From Anthoceros angustus (Eukaryota; Streptophyta; Anthocerotopsida; Anthocerotales; Anthocerotaceae): DNA of 64,000 bases. This document shows positions 32,438 through 43,964 of the stretch, piece by piece; position 1 is the stretch's first letter; every line of letters starts with the position of its first letter. The stretch spans positions 310,001-374,000 of the forward strand of contig MU008200.1 of assembly GCA_010909165.1 (NCBI GenBank), read 5' to 3'. Below the pieces are notes generated by a model that saw only the letters and a list, made by a program, of their open reading frames with translations, did not search any database and was not told where the DNA came from. The position numbers and the translations under genes are program-made.

Positions 32438-32545
32438 GCCATCCGATATCTAAACCAAGCCCGGCCCAGCCAACCGATATCTAAGCCTAGCCTGACCAAT
32501 GGATATCTAAGCCTAGCCCGACCAACGGATATTTAGGCTTATCCT
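32438..32545 (+). repeat. 26-bp tandem repeat, four units
   Basis: Unit CCGATATCTAAGCCTAGCCC, GACCAA with few changes, four times in a row, directly before the resumption of gypsy pol homology (TATCCTGGCGATCTAC). Confidence 0.8.
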
Positions 32546-33578
32546 GGCGATCTACACAAGACTTAACATACTCAACAATATGCTTGTACATTCGAGCCGA
32601 TAAAGCGACTTTCTCAACTTCTCATAAGTTGGGTCAATTCCTCTATGACACTTGGCACATCATGACACTCTCTGCAAGCAACTTCCTTCTCAACACATGA
32701 GAATCGGGAATCACAATCTGTTTTGCTTGAACATCAACAAGCCATTTCTAAGCTTAAACTTAGATCCGGTTGCTCCACTTCATTGATCACATGGATCTAG
32801 ATAAGCTTCCTTGATCTGCGTGTGAGTGTCCCTTGGCTCAATCACCATACGTATTTACTAGCTTAGGCCTCTTTAGCGTAAAAGCGTTATCAAACTTAAA
32901 CTACTTGCGACTCAAAGCATACCACGAGATTCTCCTTCCACGGCTTGTACTTGATAGACACATCATACATTGCTAGGAAATCTTGCCATCTTCTTGCGCT
33001 TAGTCGCAGCTGATTTGTAAAGAAGCTCGTACATTGTATATGCATACAAAGATCTTCCTAGAAGATAATGTCTCCAAATCTTGAGACAATTGATGATGAT
33101 CATCTCCTTTTCATAAGTGGGGTACTTCCTTTTCATGCATGTTTCCTTGATTCGTAAGCCACCGCCTACCTTCTTGCATGAGCACTCCGATTGCAATATG
33201 CATCGATTATACTTCTATATCCTTCTTGGATCAAGAGATCGGTTAATGGGATACAATCTTGGCAAACATCGGTACAAATCTTACATACCCGCTAGCCAAT
33301 CCCAAAAACATCGCACCTCGTGCACATTCGTTGGCAGCCAACTATAACCTTTACCTTATCGGGATCCATCCACGATACCATCCAGAGACAATGAATCCTA
33401 GGAAGTCTATCTCTTCCTTAACAAAGTCACACTTTGTTATAGCTAAGAACAAAGAATTTGCTCTTAACCTTTCTAACACTTTCCTCAAGTGTTGGACATG
33501 CTCTTCAAGGTAGAACTATATCATAATGTCATCCAAGTAGCCCGTCCATTCATCGACGACTGGGCCACCTCCTCGAGG

Positions 33579-34021
33579 TGCTGCTCTTTATTGAAAGAAT
33601 ACAATGAAGAATACAATGAAGAATACAATGATGGAATTTGGCTATCTATGCCCAATTGGCTACTGCCCTTGATTCCACGACAAGCTCACTAGCTAGCTCT
33701 CTCAACACAAGGCTTGCAGCGCACACTTGCTGCTCTCTCAAGGAGTGAGTCCAACTTGTTCCTCAAAGCCCTTGCTCTAGCCCTTATATATCCCACAGCC
33801 TGACCTCAACTAGGCAAGTGTTAAATCTAGGGATTCTTACAGACCACTGATCACTAAGAGTCCTCTCTAGGCAGCTCTTCATTTGTGGCTGTAGCAATTC
33901 CTCTAACAAGAGATTGCATGAAGCATGCAACATATGCATCTTCTTAACAGGGCAGCTACTAACTTAGCTTTTTACCTCTTTTAACTTTTCACCTTTCTAT
34001 CTTGTTTTGCCAGTGCCGTTA
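33579..34021 (-). repeat. LTR of gypsy B (minus)
   Basis: Minus strand from TAACGGCACTGGC to AATAAAGAGCAGCA. It has the TATA-like GGGATATATAAGGGC (about 33790) and matches the LTR at 800-1385 without the U3 duplication. A 14-bp GAATACAATGAA repeat (33596-33632) lies near its 3' end. The purine tract at 34022-34033 marks the boundary with pol. Confidence 0.85.
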
Positions 34022-34034
34022 CTCTCTCCCCCAT

Positions 34035-36769
34035 TGGGAAGATGTCATTGTCCTCAATGACTTCCAGTGTAACGCGAGATCATCCATGATCCTTGTTGCA
34101 CATCTTCAAGTGAAACCCAGATAGGATCTGCATAACCACGAAGCCTTACCAGATACTTTGGTACATTACCACGGACAGCAGACGCTTCTCTCTTTGCCAG
34201 GAATTCAACAATCTCCCGCAGACCTTGATTGTGTTGAACGAGGACTATATAATCCTTCTTGTTCATATCCTCATTCTCTTTCGAAATCACAAATGGTTTC
34301 AGCAAAAAACATGAAATACATTATGAAAGAAGATCCATTCGGGCAACTGTAGTTTGTAAACCACATCTCCAATGCGCTTCAGAACTACGAAAGGTCCTCC
34401 ATACTTAGGCCTAAACTTTGAGGTCAACCCTTGTGGTAGTGGGAAATTCTTCAATTTCACCCACACCTTGTCTCCTACTTGAAACTCGCCTCTTGCACAT
34501 GCTGTCGAAACTTCTTTTGCCTCGAGCCTTGGCCAATATCTTCTTAGCAACTTCATGCCCCTTAAGCGCTCAATGAATTCACGTGGTTCTCTTGCTGTCT
34601 CAAACACGTCAGCATTCAACATGGAAACTACGTCCATTGCTTCGTTACCTGTCATCTGAAAAAGGTGTGTAGCCTGTGGAGCTATGTCTGTTATTATAAC
34701 AAAATTCATCCTCAAGATGATTACTCGGTCTCCGGTCCATCATACATAGTGTCGTAAGTATTCTTCTTGGATTCTTCACCCTCTCATTGATCCATGTATC
34801 GGTGGTACTGTGCTCATACATAATTGCACTCCTAAGCTCTTCATAAGTTGCCAAAACTCTATAAATCTGGGATCTCTGTCACTCTGCATAGGGTCCATGT
34901 AACACATATACATGCTTCTTGAACAATCGAGCAACTTAAGCTTTCACTTTCTTAGGGATGAAGTGTGCTTGCTTGAATCTATCAACCATCATGATAGTGT
35001 GTGTCCATTCTTGGTGGCAATGGCATAATGAAATCCATTGATATACTTTTCCAAGGCCCACTTGGAATAGGCGGGGTTGCAACAAACCTCGCGGTTTGTC
35101 TCCACCTTATCCTGGCGATCTACACAAGACTTAACATACTCAACAATATGCTTGTACATTCCAGGCCAGTAAAACAGCTTTCTCAACTTCTCATAAGTTG
35201 GGTCAATCCCTCTATGACCTGCACTTGGCACATCATGACACTCTGCAAGCAACTTCCTTCTCAACACATGAGAATCAGGAATCACAATCTGTTTTTTGAA
35301 CATCAACAAGCCATTTCTAAGCTTAAACTTAGATCCGGTTGCTCCACTTCATTGATCCAATCACTAATGGATCGCGTAGATAAGCTTCCTTGATCTGCGT
35401 GTGAGAGTCCCTTGGCTCAATCACCATCTGTGTTGCAACTAGCTTAGGTCTCTTTAGCGTAAAAGAAGTTATCAAACTTAAACTCTGCTTGCAACTCAAG
35501 GCATTTGCCACGAGTTCTCCCTCCCTGGCTTGTACTTGATAGACACATCATACATTGCTAGGAAATCTTGCCATGTAGCCCGTCTTGCGCTTAGTCGCAG
35601 CTGGTTTGTAAAGAAGCTCGTGCTTACATTGTCTGTGTACAGTACAAAAGATCCTCCTAGAACATAATGTCTCCAAATCTTGAGACAATTGATGATAGCA
35701 GTCATCTCCTTTTCATAAATGGGGTGATTCCTTTCATGTTTCCTTGACTCGTAAGCTACCGACCTACCTACTTGCATGAGCACTCCACCAATTGCAATAT
35801 CTGATGCATCAGTATATACTTCTATATCCTTCTTCGGCTCAAGAGATCAGTTAATGGGATAGCAATCTTGGCAAACATCAATCGCAAATCTTACACACGC
35901 TAGCCAATCCCAAAAACATCGCACCTCGTGCACATTCGTTGGCGGCAGCCAACTCTGTATGACCTTTACCTTATCCTGCAGGATCCATCCTGATACCATC
36001 CGCAGAGACAATGAATCATATATCATAAGAAGGCTATCTCTTCCTTAACAAAAGCACACTTTGTTACAGCTAAGAACAAAGAATTTGCTCTTAACCTTAA
36101 AGGTCTAACACTTTCCTCAAGTGTTAACAGGACATGCTCTTTCAAAGTAGAACTATATGTCATAATGTCATCCAAGTAGATCACAGCACACTTATCCATC
36201 AGATCTCTGAACATGGTATTCATGAGAGTCTGAAATATGGCTGGTGTATCAGTGAGTCCAAATGGCATGACAAGGAGGAACTCAAAAGATCCATACCTTG
36301 TTCTACAAGGAGTCTTGTATTCATGTCCTTGTGCGATGCGAATCTGGTAATAGCCTGCCATTAGATCCAGCATGGTGAAATACTTAGCACCTCTCAATCT
36401 GTCAAACAAGTCATCCATCCTTGGCAAAGGATATGAATTCTTCATCATTATCGATTGAGTGCTCGTAATCCAAGCATAATCTCAATCCTCCATTCTTCTT
36501 GCGTGAACAACACTGGCGCACCAAATGGGGACTTTGAGATTCTCACATAGCCCTTGGCTAGCAGGTTAGACATCTGTCTCTTCAGCTCTTGTAGCTCATT
36601 TTGCGATAATCTATATGGTGCTCTTGAAGGCGGTGTACTTCCTGGTTTGAGATCTTTTTCATGATCTACAATTCTTCTAGGAGGTAAAGGAGGCAACTCA
36701 TCAGGCATCAAGTCCTTGAACTCATTCAAGACAGCCTGCACTTCCCTTGGAATCTTTGGCTGCTCTTGA
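34035..36769 (-). pseudogene. Gypsy B pol: RT, RNase H, integrase, chromo-like tail
   Basis: Minus order: RT lead-in PREVQAVLNEFKDLMPDELP, KGYVRISKSPFGAPVLF (36740-36500), RT core YFTMLDLMAGYYQIRIAQGH, MPFGLTDTPA, catalytic YLDDIMTYS (36400-36150), RNase H NHPIYEKEMTAIINCLKIWR (35730-35660), integrase zinc domain AECHDVPSAGHRGIDPTYEK (35260-35200), integrase end VGDKVWVKLKNFPLPQGLTS (34480-34420), chromo-like tail YLVRLRGYADPIWVSLEDVQ (about 34150-34090). The best preserved gypsy copy in the window, yet split by frameshifts. Its 5' part (gag, protease) is replaced by the copia A LTR at 36770. Confidence 0.9.
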
Positions 36770-37062
36770 TGTTGAGGATGCAGCTTACTGAGTTTGTTAA
36801 GATGGATATGACTATCTATGCGTAAAAGATGTAGATGATTGAGCTTACTATAAGTGTATAGAAGTGGATAAATGGGAAAGATATTCTCCATATTGAGTAG
36901 GAAACGTGAGTGACACTTTTTAGGGTTTAAAAAGGGGTGAGACAAGCTAGCTATAGTAGGTTCAGCTCTTTGACTATTGTCTTTGTGTTGTTTGCTCAAA
37001 GTTGCTCTTCATTTGTGTTTTAAGGCCTCGTTTAGGTGGTCTTAGTTTTGCAATTCTGAACA
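36770..37062 (+). repeat. 5' LTR of the chimeric copia A element
   Basis: TGTTGAGGATGCAG...GCAATTCTGAACA, plus strand, inserted in or against gypsy B RT. It matches the LTR at 10251-10539. Contains TTTAAAAAGGGGTG as the nearest TATA-like site. No TGGTATCAGAGC follows; the next bases (CTTGCTTTCTTGACAC) are shared with 10217-10250, so this lineage may use another primer tRNA. Confidence 0.88.
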
Positions 37063-37297
37063 CTTGCTTTCTTGACACTTCTGACCCTCTTGAAGCATGG
37101 CTAGCTTCCAATCTCAACAGGTTATGGGCCCACACCCAAGGCATGGTGACACTACAAGGAAGGATGCAAAGCAATGGAAAGAAGCTATGGATGATGAGAT
37201 GAAGTCGTTGAAGAAAAATGACACTTGGGTATTAACCTCCTTGCCTGCAGGAAGGAATGGTATTGGGAGCAAATGGGTGTTTAGAATCAAGAGAGAT

Positions 37298-37730
37298 TCT
37301 TTGTGTACCACCTTTCCTTCTTCCAAATTACGATTTCCTCGCAATCCCTCCATCGCTCCTTGCCACCATCATCGCCTCCGCCACAGCCCTTGATGCTCAC
37401 CTGGAGAAGCACTCCAGTCTCCTCGCGCCCATGCTGGCGTTCTCTTGTCTTCCCCCGGATTTCCAGATCATCCTGCTGCAACTGTTCCTGTACCACACTC
37501 CCTTCTTGCTCATCCATCCCCTTTGTCGGCAACGAGCCTGCCTGGTCAATCCTTAGGCCGTCTCCCACATGTTCACGTCCTCCTCCGTCGACCCGAGTGG
37601 TGGCAACCACCTCCTCGTCAGGAAATCGGTCATCCGTGGCCTCAAGTCGTTCTCCAGTTTTCAGACGAGAAAGAGGCGCCTCTACGAAATTGCTTGCGCC
37701 TTCCTGGTGACTCTTCCCTTCAATTTGGAA
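37298..37730 (-). repeat. Coiled-coil cassette, copy 1
   Basis: Starts at RT..AGAGATTCT / TTGTGTACCACCTTTCC. On the minus strand it encodes a Gln/Glu/Arg-rich coiled coil (EGSVVQEQLQQDDLEIRGKT). Copies 2 (37887-38285) and 3 (40319-40740) share both the junction and most of the sequence. A related block without RT lies at 55730-56070. Copies 1 and 2 differ chiefly at CAG/CTG sites. Confidence 0.85.
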
Positions 37731-37886
37731 GATGCACAACTAATGCATGTGACTTCTTGTAAGACTGCAAGGGAAGCTTGGCAAAAGCTGGAGGCGCTGA
37801 TATGAGAACAAGAGCCTTGTGAACCGCTTGTTTTGAGGAGAAGGTTCTTCACTCTTCAAATGGGTGTTTAGAATCAAGAGAGATTC

Positions 37887-38285
37887 TTTGTGTACCACCT
37901 TTCCTTCTTCCAAATTACGATTTCCTCGCAATCCCTCCATCGCTCCTTGCCACCATCATCGCCTCCGCCACAGCCCTTGATGCTCACCTGGAGAAGCACT
38001 CCTCCTCGCGCCCATCTTTGGCGTTCTCTTGTCTTCCCGATTTCCAGGATCATCCTGCTGTTCGCTACCACACTCCCTTCTTGCTCATCCATCCCTTTGT
38101 CGGCAACGAGCTGCTGTGGTCAATCCTTAGGCCGTCTCCCACATGTTCACGTCCTCCGTCGACCCGAGTGGTGGTGGCAACCACCTCCTCGTCGAAATCG
38201 GTCATCCGTGGCCTCAAGTCGTTCTCCGGTTTTGACGAGAAAGAGGCGCCTCTGAAATGATTGCGCTTCCCCGGTGACTCTTCTT
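37887..38285 (-). repeat. Coiled-coil cassette, copy 2
   Basis: Second copy within gag, again preceded by the RT fragment TGGGTGTTTAGAATCAAGAG. About ten short losses relative to copy 1, most of them at CAG or CTG (e.g. CTCCAGTTTTCAGACG versus CTCCGGTTTTGACG). Confidence 0.85.
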
Positions 38286-38620
38286 GCAAGTCTTCCAGTC
38301 ATACAACAACTTGATCGTGGCTTTGGAGTCAAGAATAGAGACTTTGACTTTTGAGATTCTTGTGAGCGACTCTTACATGAAGAGACAAAAAGAAGAAAAA
38401 GATGGTAAGAGGAAGATATGAGGAATCAGCTTTTGTGGCCAAAAGCCTCGAACACTCAAGTTCCATCAAGCTAGGGAAGGTCCTTCTCAATCTGTAGGAG
38501 GATATAGAAGGTCCAACATAACTTGCAACTACTATGGCAAGGTTGGACACATTAGGAACTGTTTCAAGAAGGGACAGAAAGCAAGACCTCAAAACAGTGC
38601 TGAAGACTTTGATGAGGCCT

Positions 38621-40318
38621 TTGTGAGTACACATCACCACTCAAATGAAGCTGACAGGTGGTATATCGATTCAGAGCTTGAGCATATGACCAATAGGCGT
38701 GAATGGTTTCACTCTTTCAAACCCACTCCTGCAACTAACATTTACTTGGGTGATAATTCGGCTCAAAAATGTGAGGGAGAAGGAGTTGTATTTCTAACCA
38801 TGACCACTCCTAAAGGGCCTATTCGTGGGATGTTAAAGAAGGTCCTCTATGTGCCAGGCCTGAGCAAAAACCTCTTCTCCGTTAGCGGCTACCTCTCAAG
38901 GGTTGAGAGTGAGATTTGAGGAAGCTGGAGTGACCTTCACGAATGCAAAAGAAGAAGTGAGAGCACAAGGAGTGAAGGTTGGAAAGATGTATTGTTTAAG
39001 TGGGAGTACTGTGGTGTCAAGCTCAAGAATGGAGGCAAATGTGGTACAAGAGCACAACAACAAGCTACTATTGTGGCACCAAAGATTGGGACATCTTGGA
39101 GTTCAAAACATCAAGCTCATGGAGAAGAAAAAGATGGTAAGAGGACTTGAGCTTTGAGAGGAGGAAGATATAGGTATTTGTAGAGGTTGCATGATGGAAA
39201 AGCAACATCGATTTCCATTTCCAAAAGGAGGAAGTAGAGTTAACCATGTGCTTGATTTGATTCACTCATACATATGTGGCCCCATGAAGACCACATCTCT
39301 AGGAGGGGGCCAAGTATTTCCTCACTTACTCAGATGACAAGCCAAGGTATACCAAGGTTTACTTCCTCAAATCCAAGGATGCCTGTTTATCCAAGTTCAA
39401 GGAGTATAAAGCACTTGTGGAGAATCAAATTGGTAGAAAGATAAAAGTTTTAAGGAGTGACAATGGAGATGAGTATATGTCCAAGGATTTGGAAACTTTT
39501 TGCAAGGAGCACGGAATCATGCAACAATTTTCGGCCCCTTACACTCCTCAGCAAAATGGAGTTGTGGAAGGGAAAAATAGAATTTTGGTAGAATGTACTA
39601 GGAGCATGCTTCATCATCAACAATTGGGCTATGAGTTTTGGGGGGAAGCCATTGCAACTGCTGTCTACCTAACTAATAGAAGTGCAAGTGCATCATTAGA
39701 GGATATGACACCGGAGGAATGATGGTTAGGGAGGAAGCCTTCTATTGCTCACTTGCATGTGTTTGGGTGTAGAGCATTTGCACATAAACCAAAAGAAGTC
39801 AGGAGCAAGCTCGAAGGGAAGGCATTGAGTGCATTTTTGTGGGCTATGATATTGATAGAAAGGCCTATAGATTATATGATAAGGCATCTAGGCGCATCAT
39901 CATTAGTAGAGATGTGGTTTTCGATGAGGCGGAGACTGTAGATAGCGAGAAATTTCCTATTGTTGATGCTCATGAGGTTGTGATACCTCATGGGAATGAA
40001 ATGATCCCTAGCGAGGGAAACAATGAGGAAGAACCCTTGAGAGAAGAAATTCTTCCTCCGAGGAGACATCCAACAAGGGAGCGTCGTCCACCAAGAGATT
40101 GGAGAGAAGGACCATAGTTTGCATCCATTGCTATGGAATATGGGAGGGAACGAAGAATAATAGCTGAAGCACTACAAGGGAAGGATGCAAAGCAATGGAA
40201 AGAAGCTATGGATGATGAGATGAAGTCGTTGAAGAAAAATGACACTTGGGTATTAACCTCCTTGCCTGCAGGAAGGAATGGTATTGGGAGCAAATGGGTG
40301 TTTAGAATCAAGAGAGAT
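38621..40318 (+). pseudogene. Copia A protease, integrase and RT start
   Basis: Protease WYIDSELEHMTN (38660, active-site Gly lost), integrase zinc domain LLLWHQRLGHLG (39065-39100) and CRGCMMEKQH (39180), core VLRSDNGDEYM and PYTPQQNGVVEGKNRIL (39440-39590), integrase end HVFGCRAFAHKPKEVRSK (39755-39810) and RLYDKASRRIIISRDVVFDE (39860-39930), RT start KDAKQWKEAMDDEMKSLKKN..SKWVFRIKRDS (40180-40318). At 40318 RT stops and the coiled-coil sequence begins, at the same base as in the two cassettes upstream. Frameshifts at 38900, 39155 and 39305. Confidence 0.88.
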
Positions 40319-40740
40319 TCTTTGTGTACCACCTTTCCTTCTTCCAAATTGCGATTTCCTCGCAATCCCTCCATCGCTCCTTGCCACCATCATCGCCTCC
40401 GCTTGCAGCCCTTCAGACTGCTCACCCTGGAGAAGCACTCCAGTCTCCTCGCGCCCATGCTGGCGTTCTCTTGTCTTCCCAGTTCGGATCATCCTACTGT
40501 TGCATTCGTACCACACTCCCTTCTTGCTCATCCATCCCCTTTGTCGGCAACGAGCCTGCCTGGTCAATCCTTAGGCCGTCTCCCACATGTTCACGTCCTC
40601 CTCAAATGGCCAGTGGTGGCAACCACCTCGTCGTCAGGAAATCGGTCATCCGTGGCCTCAAGTCGTTCTCCAGTTTTCAGACGAGAAAGAGGCGCCTCTA
40701 CGAAATTGCTTGCGCCTTCCTGGTGACTCTTCCCTTCAAT
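40319..40740 (-). repeat. Coiled-coil cassette, copy 3
   Basis: Third copy at the same RT junction. Here it continues on the right into the leader of the coiled-coil gag-like ORF at 41304, so this may be the locus where the chimera formed or a read-through of it. Confidence 0.8.
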
Positions 40741-41303
40741 TTCGTTGCTGCTTCCACCCGCCTGGTGCATCGCCTTCGAGCCCACTGCTCCCCTCAGCAC
40801 CTCAGTGAAGGACTGGTGTGGAGCGTAAGAGGAAGAGGAAAAGAGAGGGAAGGAAGGCTGCCGTCGCCATTGCCGCTGGATACGTGAAGGAGGCAGGTTG
40901 TGCGCGAGTTGAAGGTTGGGAGGAAGCTCTAGCTCCAGGCGACCGGCGAGAAAGAGAGGGCGAGAAAAGGAGAAAGAAGTGGAGGAGAGGAAAGTGGCGA
41001 TCGGCATGGAGGCGTGAGAAGGCGCCCGAGGCTGGCTCTTTGGAATGTTAAATTTCTGTAAGTGTAATAGTCCACGAGTCAAGAGCGGAGAAGAACACGG
41101 ACCTTGATTGCTTGGCACAGAAAAGGGGTGGCGAGGCAATTGGCAGTGGGAAGCGGCGGCCAGGACTAACGTGGGTGTGTCTCGGTGGGGTTTGCTGCCG
41201 GCGAGGAGAAACGTTGGAGAGCGAAGCCCTGAGGCTGCCAGTGTCTGCGATTGGGGAGTAATTCCTTTGACATTTTGAAGCCCTTGGGAAGTAAGAGGAC
41301 GCC
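40741..41303 (+). other. Leader before the coiled-coil gag-like ORF
   Basis: GC-rich and purine-rich, with no supported gene. The part about 40800-41050 resembles 46900-47050 (GGAAGGACGGCTACCATCGC type). A long minus frame (41430-40591) is low-complexity and unsupported. Probably 5' untranslated sequence of the element. Confidence 0.4.
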
Positions 41304-43958
41304 ATGACTCGGGCAGCGAAAGGCAAGGGGAAGGTGGCGCCCGCCAAGGGCTCATCCTCAGGAGGAGGAAGAGGCAAGAAGCCAGCAGCGGAAGCCGCGC
41401 CACCAGGAGGAGGCGATTTTGAGATGCCACAATTTGCGTGTTTTGCAGGGCAACTCAATCCCATGGATTTGGTGGATTTTAGGCAATGGGCGAGGAAGAA
41501 AACATCCAATTGGGGTGGGTGTATGGCCGCCAATGGGCCTACACCAATTTGGAGCTAATTGAGGACTGTTTCATCAACCTCCATCAATCGGAGGCAGCCC
41601 TTGCCGTGCTGGGAGAAATCTGGTGATGCTTTCTTTGGGCGGCCGGAGCGTCGCCAGTGTATGGGAGGCCAGAGGAGGAGAGCTCAGGGATCGCTCTCCT
41701 CGAGAGGACGAATGGGGGGAAGAGAATTTCCACTTCGGAAATTCCGCAAGAGGTCCTAGACATGATGGACGGAGGACTAAAGGCCCACGTCAAGAATGGT
41801 TGGAAGACGGACAGCATCAAGGAGCTGAAGTGGAGGCTCTTTGCCAAGATTGTTTTGGGATTGGTGAATTACCAACGCACTTCTTATTTTAGCACCAATT
41901 TCCTTCAATTCTTGTGGAAGATTTCGGGAGGAGCCAAGCCGGATTGGGGGACCATCATGTATGAGGCCTACATCCACCACAAGGAGAAGCTTCTCAAGCC
42001 AAACACTGTGGATGAAGAAGGAGCAAGGCCATGCTACCTCAGCACCTACTTGGTGCACTTATGGGAGACGGAGGGGCTCTTGACCAGCAAGGAGCTCAAG
42101 GATGCTTGGCATCCTTTCAAAATTATTCACCTTAGGCCAAACTTGAGAGGCCTTTACCCTTCGCCTTGAGAAAGACCATAGGAGGGCAGACTTCCTCAAG
42201 CATGCTAGGGCCAAGGATTGAGGAGGTGGAGGCAGCACCGGCGAGGTTGCCGGAGTGGGAGGCTTTTCCCCCATAGGAAGAACGCGGAGGAGGAAGCAAA
42301 GATCAGGCCATAGAGTGGTGGTGTATGAGGGGGCATCTACCACGGTAGGGGAGGCGGACCACCGGTAAGGAGGTAGCCCCAAGGTGGGAGGTCAGCCCAC
42401 CCTTACAGTGGTCACCCTACCAAGGTAGGCAGCCAACCTCTGCGGTAGGTAGGCAGCCAAGTTAGAGAAGGCAGCCTACCACGGTAGGGAGGCAACCTAC
42501 GGTGGTAGGGACTCAACCTACCGCGGTAGGTAGGCACCCTACGCCAGTAGGCAAGCAGCCTACAGCGGTAGGGAAGAGGAAGAGGGGTCAGCGAGAGGCG
42601 CCGCGGGCCGCGCCTAGGCCGCCATCACCCGCGCTCGGTGGAAGGGCAGATGGGGCGACGGTACGAGGACTACCCCGCCATGCGACGGTCCGAGAAGTGC
42701 AAGGGAGCTGGAAATTTCCAGCAAGATGCCGACGGGGGCGAAATTGGGGCCCCTAGGAGATTTCCTGAGTACCTGTGAGGTACTCAGCCGTGTGCATTTG
42801 AAGGGAGCGAGGGAGATAACAGCCTCCCTATTGGTGTGCCAAGAGGAGATTCGGGCAAACAAGGCCCAGGAGATGGAGGAGCGATGAGGCGGGACCAAAT
42901 GGCAGCTGGAGGCCATGGAGTCCGATGAGAAGGCAGCCAAGTTAGAGAAGGCTGTGGAGAAGCTCCAGCGGGACCTTATAGACCAACGGCGAGCGGAGAA
43001 GGTCCTGGAAGGAAGGTTGTCCCAAACCGAAGAAAGAGCCATCCGGGCGACAAATCAACGGGACACATGGAGGCAAAAGGCGGACGAGCATTTTGCCCAG
43101 CTAGAGCAAGAGCGGAGGAGTAAATTTGAAGCTCTAGGGAGAGAGAAAGCAGTCCAGCAGGTGGAGGCATAGGGGCAGGTGATGGCCACCCAAGCCATCA
43201 AAATCCGGGACATGGAGGAGGAATTGCGAAGAACCCGGTTTAATTTGGAGGAAAAGCATACGGAGTTAAACGCTCAAGACCTCCAAGTGCAAGAGCTGGA
43301 GCGCGAGAAGGTTGCTTGGCAGGAGGAGAGGGAGAGACTTGCCAAGCAAATGGCCGAGCTGGAACAAAGGAGGTTCGAGGAGGAAGAGCACCACAAGAAG
43401 GTGGTGCATAGGATGCTGGTAGTAAGGAAGAGACGGTTTTGGGCGGACTATGCCCTTCAAGCAAAATTAACCAGCCGACTTAGGGAAGCAAGGGAGGAGA
43501 ATGTAACCCTCCATGTGAAGGTGGGCGAATTGACCACCGCGAGAGACGCCTACAAGGGTATGTGTGAAGATGGAGAATGGCCCACGGAGCTCGATGACCT
43601 CCAAATGCAGTACCATAGCTTGGGAGCCCATCTTCACAACAGGATATTGAAGGCCAACAACGAGGTGTTGCGTTTGGCCAAGAGGAGGACTTTGGGTCCT
43701 CATGATGATGATCGGGAGGTGCTGCTACAGGTGCAACCAGAGGCCTCGGACTTTGATGAGGCCACAAGTGACATGGACTCCGAGGAGTCTGGAGAGACGG
43801 GGGACGGAGGAGAGACCGTGGCGCCGAAGGAAGGAGATGGTGCCGAGAGCAAGGTGGGAGGTCAGCCCACCCTTACAGGTGGTCACCCTACCAAGGTAGG
43901 CAGCCAACCTACTGCGGTAGGTAGCCACCCTACGCCGGTCCCTGAGCGCCCGCGATAG
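41304..43958 (+). pseudogene. Coiled-coil gag-like ORF of an LTR element
   Basis: Begins with a basic low-complexity head (MTRAAKGKGKVAPAKGSSSG). A globular part follows (ISTSEIPQEVLDMMDGGLKA, GWKTDSIKELKWRLFAKIVL, PCYLSTYLVHLWETEGLLTS; 41700-42170), then a tandem palindrome zone (42370-42575), then a long coiled coil (KLEKAVEKLQRDLIDQRRAE; 42915-43170, and QELEREKVAWQEERERLAKQ to 43700), ending in an acidic tail with VGGQPTLTGGHPTKV-type repeats (43855-43958). Several frame breaks. It resembles structural gag-like proteins of plant LTR elements, but I recognise no Pfam-type domain. Fragments of the same gene lie at 55403-56014 (minus) and 57262-57740 (plus), so it belongs to a mobile family. 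Confidence 0.6.
42370..42575 (+). repeat. Palindromic CCTACCGCGGTAGG repeat array
   Basis: About ten units of 20-24 bp, each around the palindrome CCTACC-GCGGTAGG or a variant (CTACCACGGTAGG, CTACGCCAGTAGG). A shorter set recurs at 43855-43940, single units at 46690 and 54945-54975, and a set at 55370-55465. In frame it encodes (V/G)G-x-QPT-x-VG heptads. Confidence 0.88.
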
Positions 43959-43964
43959 ACTCCT

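Larger units (their letters stand above)
31641..33578 (-). pseudogene. Second, heavily degraded gypsy B interior (RT to integrase)
   Basis: Minus order: RT YLDDIM region at about 33545, RT/RNase H (YEKEMIIINCLKIWRHYLLG, 33130-33050), integrase zinc-domain region (about 32760-32530), then integrase C-terminus (REFIERLRGMKLLRRYWPRL, GEFQVGDKVWVKLKN; 31960-31645). It parallels 36150-34440 with many small gaps and substitutions, often at CAG/CTG. Between 31978 and 32545 it is interrupted by an insertion with a tRNA-like segment and a 26-bp repeat. It follows the LTR at 33579 in the same direction, so two interiors share one LTR. Confidence 0.8.
37063..38620 (+). pseudogene. Copia A gag interrupted twice by an RT/coiled-coil cassette
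   Basis: Gag pieces: start ATG 37098 (MASFQSQQVM), then LMHVTSCKTAREAWQKLEA (37738-37800) and RRRFFTLQM (to 37865), then SLPVIQQLD-type and RIETLTFEILV (38290-38370), and the knuckle CNYYGKVGHIRNC (38530-38570). Between them sit two copies of the same cassette (37140-37730 and about 37862-38285). Each begins with copia RT (WVFRIKRDS) and passes into antisense coiled-coil gag-like sequence. Gag forms the particle shell in intact elements; here it cannot. Confidence 0.75.

Noticed and set aside
40591-41430. 279-codon minus frame
   Set aside because: Low complexity, runs against the plus-strand element, and includes the antisense of the gag-like ORF start; no domain.
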